A stretch of DNA of 64,000 bases from Cerrena zonata (lineage: Eukaryota; Basidiomycota; Agaricomycetes; Polyporales; Cerrenaceae): assembly GCA_038087015.1 (NCBI GenBank), contig JASBNA010000049.1, forward strand, positions 1-64,000, read 5' to 3'. The first letter of the stretch is position 1. Each line of letters opens with the position of its first letter. Position numbers and translations under genes: made by a program. The notes beneath the pieces were generated by a model that was not told the origin of the DNA, did no database searches, and worked only from the letters and a program-made list of their open reading frames with translations. Below are positions 48,119 through 57,468 of the stretch, piece by piece.

Positions 48119-48439
48119 TTAATCAATTGGAGATTTTGAAGTTTTAAATCGCTTATTCCAAGGAGAGCCATCCGAATCTAAAACTTTTCTTGATTTTGAT
48201 TTGGTTTTGGCTTTCGGTTTCTTACTTGGAGCAGGAGCTATATTAAGTAATTTTTTAGATGTATTGTTAGATTGTTTTAATTTATTATTTGTAGCTGATC
48301 TAGTTCTTTTAGAAGTCAAAGAATCATTATAATCAGCATCTTTGAAACGAGAAGAATGTTGAAGCTTATAAACCTCATGGTGGTGTTGAAAGCAGTGGTT
48401 ACAGTGGATTTTCAACCGTTCTTGGGGTAACTCCTTCTC
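48119..48439 (-). other. Open frame of about 106 codons, Lys-rich with a CxxC motif, no start
   Basis: Open from a TAA at 48440-48442 down to the stop at 48119, without an ATG at its beginning. It reads ELPQERLKIHCNHCFQHH and continues with a Lys/Ser-rich tail (PSKKPKAKTKSKSRK). The CxxC followed by a basic tail recalls the RNase P/MRP subunits Rpr2 or Snm1, but the match is too weak to name. A missing upstream exon or gene decay are both possible. Confidence 0.3.
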
Positions 48440-48501
48440 TTACATTAAAACCATTACCATAAATATTAATTTGTATCCAGATCAATCAATTTGCTTCTTT
48501 C

Positions 48502-48753
48502 TTATTTTAAATCCAGCCTGTTTTGTTTTTTGGTATCTTTAATGTTCTTTGATCTGGTATCTAGCTTATGTGTTTTACTAGTTCGCGTGGCTTGAGTTGA
48601 ATCCACGTTCTGTTTGCGTTTCTGTATTTTGATTTGTTCATTTAGTTTTATAACATCCAATTTATCATCAGACGGTTGTATTATAACTTTATTTGTAGAG
48701 TATGGCGGAAAAACTACTGGTCTTACTTTCGCAATTTTGACTATTTCAGTCAT
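48502..48753 (-). other. Possible small basic protein, 83 residues
   Basis: ATG at 48751-48753, starting MTEIVKIAKVRPVVFPPYSTN and ending in a Lys/Arg-rich tail (KNIKDTKKQNRLDLK). I do not recognise it. Its ATG overlaps an ATG on the opposite strand (48752-48754), which opens a 33-codon frame beginning MSNSKELNQVHLNKDF. Only one of these, if either, can be real. It may be a fragment of the same locus as the frame at 48119-48439. Confidence 0.25.
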
Positions 48754-51700
48754 GTCTAATTCAAAAGAATTAAATCAAGTCCATTTAAACAAGGACTTTG
48801 TAAGATCATTAGTACTAAAAAAGCTCAAACAACTAGGTTGGTATTTTTGACTTGAAGAAAGGTAACATTCAACAAAATATGAATGAAATAGAAGAAATGC
48901 CTATATCAATCTTGAAGTTTTGTTATAAACCTGAAATAGTCATAAAGTTTTGGATAACAAGCTTCCAACTTGAGTAAAGTATTATTACCGAGATCAAATC
49001 CTGATATTTTTTGAGCGTATCCTAGTGCAAGTTAAAGAAAACATCATATGTAAGGCATATCAGAGGCGTAAATGATAAGACGAACTTAAACAAATACTCA
49101 AGCAACACCATACCGATGAATTTCAAAACTATTGAAAATTACTGCCATTCGAACCGCTCAAAAGATAATCATCAAACAGGGACTTTTACTTCCTCGATTC
49201 TAAAACATTTCTAATCTACAAGAAATATATAACTCAACAAACGGTCATTTCAAAAGGCATGCTTTGATTGTATACAGAATCGATTACGATCTACAATTGA
49301 ACAAACATGTACAGCGAAAATGAGACTATTCTTTGAAGTTAATCTGATTGCGAACATGAGACTTTGGCAGAACTGGGCATAATTCAATTTATATATATTT
49401 AGTATTATACTGCCGATGGATTTATAAAAGGGAAACCCAGTCAATCTATGCAAGTGATCGAAGAAGTTAAACAGTGAGCGTCAGAGATCACTTGGTTTAA
49501 AGCCATAGACGGAGAGGTATGAGAGGATTCATTCCTTTGCGGCGGATAACTAGGTGGTTGAAAACAATTGAACTAATCATTCTTGTTTTCACGGCAAACC
49601 ATCAAATTTAAGTCATAGCAAATTCTAAGAATCTCGCCAGAGGGTATTGTCATTTTCATGAACTTAATGAAGGATGAAAAACCATAAGTTGAAATTCTTG
49701 TTTCAACCAAAATGTATCCTTCATGTTCAACGACTCCGTCCTTATGGGTCAAAACTTAAAAAAACAAGAGAACTCTTTTCTGGGTTCATTAGTTCTACTA
49801 ACCTACTTCAACCTTTAACTTTTTCAAATGTATTTTCTTTAGTTTGGGGGACATCTTCTTATGTAAGTAATGAACAATTCCATTCATCGAGCAGAAGCTG
49901 AGGCTTCATATTAACGGTTTTGATTCGGTATTAAAAGGATCAAGTTACAGAGGCTATCGAACGAACTAAGGCTAGGTGAATCACAACTACTATCTCAAGA
50001 TGATTAAATGGGTCGTTTCATATACCTCAGCTTAACGGTAAAGCTGAGTAAAACCTTTATGTAGTTAAAAATCTCGTATACAGTTTTACAGAATATTTTG
50101 ATCAAAAAATGTAGTACTACATTCAAATGACTATGCCAATTTACTTACCTAGACTTGCCTATTTTTTGAAGCTTACGCTTAACATCAAATGAAAGAACGA
50201 AAATAATAGGAACACAGGCTATTTAGAACAAGAGGTGTATGTGATTGACTTTGATTGACTTCCATCCATAGCCTTATTGCTGCAGAAGGAAAAGTGTGAA
50301 TTTCGATTTGCAATTTAAGCAAAATTATATCACTCGAGCGACTTCGTTTTAGCAGTTGTAGTACCTTCAAACGTTGTAAAAAAAAACCCCGCTGAGAGCA
50401 TGCTAAGGCTTCATGGGGTTACCATTCGGACGCATTGTTAAAGTGAATTCCTTAATAGGATTCGGTTGCGTTTAGTTGCACACCCAAGTTAAATAGTTCA
50501 AAGATTGTATAAGAATATCCTGGGCTTGATTGGTTGATGTACTTTTTTCAAAAGGCTTTTCCTTGGGCAAATGGAAAAAAAGGAATCGGCGTTATTTGTA
50601 TACTTCGATTGTCCATACAGTTTAATAATAATCTAGTCTTTGAATTATCAGTAACTTTGGCTAAATTGTAGTGCCGTCTAGATGGAACTTAAAAATGTTT
50701 TCTCGAACCATTTGGGAATCATGAGGTAGAGGTCTTTACTAAAGCGAAGAGAAGGCCAAAGTTTAACTACAAGGAAAATACAAAGCCACTTGGATCTCGA
50801 TGCATCTATATTTGCATTCTACTTGTCCAAACGTTTTGTTAGATATAATCAAGCGGATGGATCATTTTTTTTTTTTTGACTTTGAAATAAGAAAGTTTTC
50901 ATTGAGGAAAATTTCTGCTTGTTATGGAGTTCCCACAACAGCAAGCGACTGACACCGAGCTTTGATAAATATAAGGATGTTTTATTCCTGGTCGTTTTTG
51001 CACTCTTGGCTGATAGTATATAACATTCTAGCAGCTATAGATTTTGTATATTCAAAGAATTCTTCGGTTAGTTTATTTGACTCATGAACCATTTTCCTCA
51101 ATTCTGCTATACACTTTTCGTTTTTTAAGATTCTACATAACTAGTCTTTAGCGGAAAATTGTATTATGGAAAAAGGTTTCATCTCTAAGGAAAAGCTGGC
51201 TTTTTTCAAAAAGTCTCAATCAAAGGGTGCTTTTATTGAATGACAATGTCTATCGAATATTGTCTAACAATTATTGTGTTGAATTTTCTTTATTCACAAT
51301 AATGATCTTGTTTTGTTTACGATTATGTATCGAGACTATAAAGTATAGGAGAAGGATGAAAAAACTCGTATGTGTGAATCATCCAAAAATTGTTTTAGAG
51401 AAACATTCGAGAATGCGTCAATAATGCTTGAAATCTAGGGAGATTTTTTCAGTTCGCCGAGATTGATGAATTTTTAATGAAAAGCCAAATTATTTGTTTA
51501 GTACTTGTTAAGAGGATATGGTGGCACCCCGAGGATTATAGTTTGGAAGTGTACGCAAATACTTGCAGATATGCTTTTTAGATATTTATATGGAAGGAAT
51601 TTGAACCAAAAGTTTGGTTCTATGAGTATCATCAATGGGATATCTAGAATCAGGTAAATTATCATGAGACGCTTTATATTTTCATAAGTCTACGCGAACT

Positions 51701-52401
51701 CATCTAAGACTTAATTTTTACAGCACTTACCTTAGCTTGGGAATTTTCATTCTTCGCGAATTTGCTGAAGTAGTTGATTATATTCATTCATGCTTTATGC
51801 TCTGGAAGATGGCTACTGCACTCTCTTTTGTAGATTGGAGGCACTTGAGTTAGTTGACAATAAAATGTTTGTTGATACCAGGCCCCCAGATTCGCGACTC
51901 ATCAAGAAAAGTAGGAACAGAAATAAATGAATGATTCTGTTCCTGAGTTGATGAAGGAGGAGCTACCCATATACACAGCGTTCCTTTTTTTTTCGCTTTT
52001 ACATATGTATTTAATAATTATAAACTAATACACACCCAGTTATGGAAAAAAAAACCCCTGTTTTATTGTGTTTCTAAGAGCTTTTTTTTTTTTGGCGTAT
52101 AAGAATATATATTAAATAACTATTTACTAATATATACCAAGGGCTTTTTGTTTTTTTTTTTTTGACATATAAGAATATATATTTAATAGCTATTTACTAA
52201 TATATACCTAGAATGGGAAAGACTATGTTTAGTCAAGAAAACCCATGTTGAATTAAGTGATGTGATAGAAATGGTTGGCTGGTTGAGTTGAGTTCACAGT
52301 TGAGGGCTTTTTTTTTTTTTTTTGAGGGCTTTGTAAGCTGTTTTACAAATTGTTCTAAGTTTTGATTGGACTAGTTTAGTTATTGAAAGAAAAAAATCGA
52401 C
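48754..52401. other. Gene desert, first part
   Basis: 3.6 kb without an open frame above about 75 codons that looks coding. It shows isolated hairpins (50026-50048, 50108-50123), scattered long T runs (50866, 51987, 52081, 52151, 52310) and a triplicated AT-rich block just before the 5S gene. Confidence 0.6.
51985..52212. repeat. Three diverged copies of a T-run plus AT-rich block
   Basis: Each copy is a run of 9-14 T followed by ATATAAGAATATATATT(T/A)AATA and CTATTTACTAATATATACC or a diverged form. The second (52079-52140) and third (52147-52210) copies are close, the first is degenerate. It lies 190 bp upstream of the 5S gene. Confidence 0.75.
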
Positions 52402-52522
52402 GTCTACGGCCATATCCAGCATAAAGCATGATTACCCGTCCGATCAATAATTATTAAGCTGCTGAGAGCGATGCTGAGTACGTTAGTGGGAGACCATAAT
52501 GGAAACCATCGTGCTGTAGACT
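52402..52522 (+). rRNA. 5S ribosomal RNA homologue, strongly diverged, not in an rDNA array
   Basis: 121 nt that align to S. cerevisiae 5S rRNA from end to end without a single gap. Identical blocks include GGCCATATC, CCCGTCCGATCAA, TTAAGCTG, AGTGGG and GACCATA. Many differences fall in helices and are paired. Helix I is GTCTAC with GTAGAC (S. cerevisiae GGTTGC with GCAATC), helix II is CAGCA with TGCTG, helix V is GCGATG with CATCGT, and helix IV is CGTT with AATG. A T-rich Pol III terminator (CTTCTTTTTT) follows directly. Functional 5S in this clade normally sits in the rDNA repeat and is far more conserved, so this is a diverged dispersed copy under structural selection, or the recent product of such a lineage. 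Confidence 0.88.
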
Positions 52523-52632
52523 CTTCTTTTTTGCAATAGTTTTTTATGTTTTAAAGATCATCATGATGTTGATTTTTTTTTGTGTGTATAGATGAGCTTC
52601 GCAGACAAATAAATGATTGCAAAATCATTTTC

Positions 52633-53010
52633 TGTCAGACCATGATGTGCGGGCCTGATTCATGTCAGAATCGATCCCATACATCATCAAGCCGAAGCCT
52701 AACAGAGAGATGTTAAAGCATCCTTTGTGAAATGATATCCGGACTGATATTATAAGACATGCACATTTAAAGAAGTAAGTAATTCCATGTTAACGGATTC
52801 TTTTTATGTCTCTTCGTGGAGCGTGGACCTCCGTGACTGTTCCCATTGGTTTATGGATAGAAGTATGGGCGATGCCCATGAAGAGTTTTTCATTCGGTAA
52901 TATAGATTTTTTATAAACTTAATATTTGGCTTTTGTTGTATGTGTATTCATTGTAATAAGTTATTTCCTCCTTTTTAACAACAGCTAGAAGATTAATCTA
53001 ATCCACTCCA
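52633..53010 (+). ncRNA. Unrecognised structured element, copy 1 (strand assumed)
   Basis: About 378 nt beginning TGTCAGACC and ending AATCCACTCCA, followed after 7 nt by a second copy. It has no coding frame. Hairpins: GATTC-atgtca-GAATC (52657-52672); CCAT-tggttt-ATGG (52843-52856); ATGGGC-gat-GCCCAT (52865-52879); GTTA..TAAC (52960-52979). The words ATACATCATCAA, ATTCGGTAATA, TTTGGCTTT, TAATAAGTTATTTC and AAGATTAATCT are shared with copy 2. I do not recognise it as any known yeast RNA (not RNase P, MRP, U1-U6, SRP or telomerase by its motifs). Transcription and strand are inferred. Confidence 0.5.
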
Positions 53011-53017
53011 TAATTCG

Positions 53018-53400
53018 TGTCAGACCTTGAAGGTCTGCAGATGATTTACTGGCCTATCTACATTGATAGGTACAATACATCATCAAATGAAGACACAAAT
53101 TATATTTAAAGTATGTGTTAATCCATTAATGAGACATTATGATAATGTGCATATATAAATAAATAGGCATTTCCATATTAAATGGAAAAATCTTCTACTC
53201 GACGGGGGCCGTGGACCAAAGTGATGCTTCTAATTGGTTGAAGCATGGTCGTCGACCTATGGAGAGTTCTTTATATTCGGTAATAAATATTTCTATATTC
53301 ATGATTTGGCTTTGGATACTTAAGCTTAATCGTAATAAGTTATTTCGTCCCTTTGAATAACGTGAAAAGATTAATCTGACAGTATCGAATTAATCCACTG
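53018..53400 (+). ncRNA. Unrecognised structured element, copy 2 (strand assumed)
   Basis: About 383 nt, colinear with copy 1. Hairpins at the same places have different bases but keep pairing: CCTATC-tacatt-GATAGG (53053-53070); ATGCTTC-taattggtt-GAAGCAT (53224-53246); GGTC-gtc-GACC (53247-53257); GTTATT..AATAAC (53339-53361). An additional palindrome CAGACCTT-g-AAGGTCTG lies at 53021-53037 near the start. Loop sequences ATTGGTT and linkers are conserved while stems covary, the pattern expected of a functional RNA. Confidence 0.5.
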
Positions 53401-55064
53401 TGCTATCAAGTATTAGTATGTATCTGACTAATACCATTTATGCGTGTGTTTTGGCCAACCGTACTAGAACCATGTAGCTAATACTAATGGATACTGGTGG
53501 TTGATTATGGGTATGATCTACCCACATAATTATCAGTTAATGGGTATGTCATAATATTGTGTCGGTATCCTATAGTACCAATCGGTAGTCTTTTGTTCCT
53601 TTGCTGCATAGAGAGGTGTGTCAAAAGAAATATCATGTTTGCTATCTGTTCCAGTCAGATTACACGAGCCATGTATTGTATATGAAGTTCAGGCGTATTT
53701 GTGACAATTCTTTATCAATTCTCTTATTGAAGTTATTCTATGTTACGCATGTAAAAATAGATAGTTATTCCTGCGCCAAAATTCCCTTTCTTTTGGCTGT
53801 GGGGCTTTCAGTGACTCCTTCGATGGATAAATTATAGATCTTTGGTCAAAAAGAGGTCTTTCGGTGAAATCGCTTTGAACAATCTCTGTAAAACACTTAC
53901 GCCAGCTAAACACGCAATTTGATAAATATCTATTGCTTTATCGTTTGGTAGTACCAATATTCCCTACTTCCCCAAGGCATCTAAAAAGTAAAAATGAAGC
54001 GTATAGTCATTGAAACTTGAAATCATTATCGATTTTCATGTACTGAGAATTAATGTTGTATGGATTAATTCAATTTTTATCAAAAAATCATCATTAATTA
54101 GGAAAAACTCATAATCTTGAACATTGGACTAAATACATCTCAAAGCTTCACTAAAACAGCTTTCGTATTGCTCCCTGCAAAACATAACATTCAACATAGT
54201 AACTTCCGGTTGTATATAGATTAAATACCATAGTTACTTCAGAAAATGTTTTCGCAACAATTCGAGAGTACTTTTTTAATATTTTTTTTTGCGGCAAATT
54301 TGAATTGTAACCTTACGAAGAATGAAAAATAGCGTTAAGTTAAATTTCAATGCCAAATACTTATATCAAATGGATTGGGCAGCTGTGAACTTGTGCTTGT
54401 GCTCGAAGAACAAGTTTTGTAGCTATAAAGATAATAGCAAAATATGTATTTTATTGAGTGAAGCAGATTGAGTCACCTGTCGCCATTAAAAGCTGTGACA
54501 TGACAGCCAAAAATAATTAGTGAATGGCGATGACTAATAAGCTCATTCGGATGCAGCTCTTTCTTCCAGGAAGTAGAATGGTACGATGAATATTTTCATT
54601 ATAACAAAAGCCAAAGTAGTTCTGAAGTGATTTGAGATGAAAGGCAGGGCTGCGATCCATTAAAGAAAGTCACTATCTTTTTGAAGCATATCTTATCAAA
54701 ATACTTATCGGGATTTTGTTCTCTACCCAATGACTTAATTTATCCCTTCAACAAAAATGCTTCTTACAACAGTCGATTTCTCAACTTCAACATTGCATCT
54801 CAATTCAGGGTATGCCGGCAATAGTTTAAATAGATACTAGGCTTCCAACCTCATAATGGCACCGTATTAAGCCACCAGAAAACAGCAATCTGGTGCCAAA
54901 TAAGCCATTAATAGTACCTAAAACAGTGTCTGCTAAAGTTGTTTCAATAATAAAAAAATGTACGGGTCCGTATTTTTGGGTGATAAAATGCATTCTTTTT
55001 TCATTATCAATAAATCTGGAGTTAAGCTTTATAACTACTTGTCAGACAGCTGGTGAATTATAGG
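53401..55064. other. Gene desert, second part
   Basis: 1.66 kb without a gene. The first 200 bp has three further small hairpins (53411-53433, 53508-53524, 53564-53579). The rest looks unstructured, with a T9 run near 54281. Confidence 0.55.
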
Positions 55065-56783
55065 ATGGAGGTTCAAGTCAGCCAGGAAGGTCTGGTATTT
55101 TCCACAAGCACGTTGAATACGGGTGCTCTATCACGTCTGGACATGCTCACTAACAATATTGATGACTTAACGTCTAGTGAACTCGATCAACCATCTGTTC
55201 ATGATGGGGAAACATCACTTTCAGAAGCATCTGCACCCAGCCACGAGTATGAATTAAACCAGTCAGAGTCCCTTAGGTTCTTGTATGACTTACTATATGA
55301 CGAAGAGTCCGACTTGTCAAAGTCTGATATTCTAAGCATCTTAGAGTCCTTGAAGAAAAGAGAACGCTCATTACCTTTCTCCTTTATCAATGCCCGGGGA
55401 CTTGACATCCAAGGGATCAAATGGCCACTGTACCTTCGGGACAAGTTTTCAAGAGAACGAGCTCGAGTTGGAAATAAAAAGTGGTTCCATAATGTGCCCG
55501 GATCTCGAGAAGAAGCATTTAAAGTATGTTTATTTTCTTTATTTTAGGCAAAGTTTGATTTACTAACAATAATTCATTAACTATAGAATGTTAATATAAA
55601 AAGCTTCCAGTATAAAACAGATTTCTTTCAATTTTACAGATTTTTCAGTAAATTGAAAATTCACATTACTCACTTCCAACTAAGAAATTTGATTTGCTGT
55701 GGACCCAATTTATCTAATGGGATATTTTATCCTCTGAGTTATTTGCATGATCATAATCTCCAGACTGTTGATTATAGTGAAATGGATTCCCAAGATTCGT
55801 ATCATAACTTTTTCAAGATTAATAGACTAATGCAAGATGAGCAATGTATTAATCATCCTTCAATGAAGTTAGATTGTCTTATTGATTCCAGAAACTTACT
55901 ACGAAATTCCAATAGTAGGATTTCTACAATGACATGTTCCGAGTCTTTACTAGCGAGTGGGACTTTTGAAGGGGGTTACTTACTACAGGATATAAGTGAT
56001 CCTAATGATTCTAAATTTATAGGAGAGTTTTGTTTGACCAATAATGCTGATGGAATAACAAATCATATTGTGATCAATGATAACGAACAGTTGATAATCT
56101 CTTCAAATGATCAATACTTGAGATTAGTTGATCTTAAAAAATTTTCTACTGATTCTACAATGTTACCTTTTGCTGTAAATTGTGTTGCATTGAACCCTAA
56201 TAACAAAAATGAAATATTCGTAACTGGAGATAATATAAACTCTTTTATCATGGACACTCGTGAAAAATTAGGAAATAAATCTTCGAAAAATGTTGATGAA
56301 TTCAGAGGGCATAAAGATTTTGGTTTCAGTTGTGATTGGTCGAGAGGAAATGATAATTTATTATTAACAGGAAATCAGGATGGCTGTGTAAGACTATGGG
56401 ATAAACGTTTCTGTGAGTCTAGTCTATATTCTTGGAATGGAACACTTGGTTCTTCTGTATCAAATACTCTAAACAATGCTGGAGGCCCGGTAAGAAATAC
56501 TAAATTCAGCCATACCGGTGAATTTATATGTTGGGCAGAAAGTTTAGATCATATTGGAATATTGCAAGTCGATGATCTTATCAAAACTGATACACCTAAG
56601 TTGAAACTGAGAGTACAATCAGTTGAATTTATAGGTAAGTGTATTGGGCTAAACTTTGTCCCATCTGACTCTGGTCATGGTGAAAATTTAATTGTTGGTA
56701 TAAATGATTGTCCATTGGGCGGTATTCTTAATTATAAATTGGATAGTAGAGCAAAACCATTTGACTTTGATTTTTGTTTTTAG
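55065..56783 (+). CDS. WD40-repeat protein of the YLR149C (Gid11)/DUF2415 type, spliced
   Basis: Exon 1 is 55065-55523 (153 codons from the ATG at 55065). The intron is 55524-55586 (63 nt; donor GTATGT, branch TACTAAC, acceptor TAG) and exon 2 is 55587-56783. The joined protein of 551 residues reads EEAFK-NVNIKSFQYKTDFFQFYRF across the junction. It has an acidic N-terminus, then KIHITHFQLRNLICCGPN and at least three WD-like repeats (LRLVDLKKF, FSCDWSRGNDNLLLTGNQDGCVRLWDKRF, NTKFSHTGEFICWAES). The WDKRF block and the HITHFQLRNLI block resemble the fungal family that includes S. cerevisiae YLR149C/Gid11, a substrate adaptor of the GID ubiquitin ligase. Function here is inferred and not certain. 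Confidence 0.8.
55524..55586 (+). other. Intron of the WD40 gene, 63 nt
   Basis: GTATGT donor after codon 153 (AAA), TTTACTAACA branch site at 55559-55568 and CTATAG acceptor. A later TTTACAG (about 55640) would not be needed; the first acceptor keeps the frame. Confidence 0.88.
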
Positions 56784-56825
56784 ATATATAGACTCCAGCT
56801 AGCAGTACTAGATTCAAAAATATTC

Positions 56826-57341
56826 TTACCATAAATCATCAACATTTTCACTAACTTGTAACTGACCTCCAATCTCCTTCACAAGAGAATCAACCTGACT
56901 AATCTTCCAGTTTTCCTTTGTTAAAGTAGCTAACAATCTTAATTTATTTCGAGCTTTTCCAATAACTTTTTCAAATGTTGCAACCTCTTCATCTCCATTT
57001 GTTAGCTGGATTTGCTTCATCAAATCTTCTAATTGTGACAAATGATTCTCAAAAGATTTGTTTCCCAGTCCTCCGTATTTCTCTATATTAGTTCTCCAAT
57101 CTTCTAGAAGGCCAGTTATGTAACCTATGATCAAAAATCTTTGAAAACCGGTTTGGTATCCAAACTCTTTACCTTCCATGAGCTGTTGTTTAGCCCCATG
57201 TTCTTGACCTTCTTGAAAACCCTCTTGATAATAGACTTCCTCTAAATTTAGGACCTCATCTGTTTCAATGTCTATATCTGTCAAGTCTATATCTTCCATC
57301 TTCCTTCGTTTTATATCACTCATTAGTTCGATAAAGTCCAT
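56826..57341 (-). CDS. LTO1: Lto1, adaptor for ABCE1 (Rli1) iron-sulfur maturation
   Basis: With Yae1, Lto1 recruits the cytosolic Fe-S machinery to Rli1. From the ATG at 57339-57341 the protein has 171 residues; two further in-frame ATGs (57321-57323 and 57297-57299) are possible starts, and the TTG-initiated extension is not used. The deca-GX3 motif is clear: YYQEGFQEGQEHGAKQ, then EGKEFGYQTGFQRF, with Gly every fourth residue. The C-terminus ends VDDLW; a C-terminal Trp is the known recruitment signal of Lto1 for the CIA targeting complex. Confidence 0.93.
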   Translation of the reverse strand: MDFIELMSDIKRRKMEDIDLTDIDIETDEVLNLEEVYYQEGFQEGQEHGAKQQLMEGKEFGYQTGFQRFLIIGYITGLLEDWRTNIEKYGGLGNKSFENHLSQLEDLMKQIQLTNGDEEVATFEKVIGKARNKLRLLATLTKENWKISQVDSLVKEIGGQLQVSENVDDLW

Positions 57342-57468
57342 CGAGTATATAGTTTGATTTTTTTCAATTTTTCCCAAAAACTTTTTCAAAATTCGCAAAA
57401 TCTAAACGAATATCAGACTCAATTCAAAGTGATTTTACTACTCCAGAACATGGTCATTAGCCATTAAG

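Noticed and set aside
50391..50443. Possible second, partial 5S-like sequence (GCTGAGAGCATGCTAAGG then GGGGTTACCATTCGGA)
   Set aside because: Resembles the 3' half of the 5S copy at 52402, but needs gaps, lacks the 5' half and the closing helix, and could be chance.
51227..51424. 65-codon frame with a hydrophobic segment in the desert
   Set aside because: No start context, no similarity, length within chance expectation for AT-rich DNA.
52633..53400. Reading the tandem 380-nt copies as solo LTRs
   Set aside because: They begin TG and can be ended at CA, but no target-site duplication is seen, no retrotransposon remnant is nearby, and LTRs would not be expected to keep covarying stems. Kept as an alternative only.
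53470..53530. tRNA-like A and B box words (TAGCTAATACTAATGG, GGTTGATTATGG)
   Set aside because: No acceptor stem or anticodon arm can be folded around them, and the B box lacks the TTCGA core.
53601..53837. 78-codon frame in the desert
   Set aside because: Chance-sized, starts outside any promoter-like context, no domain.
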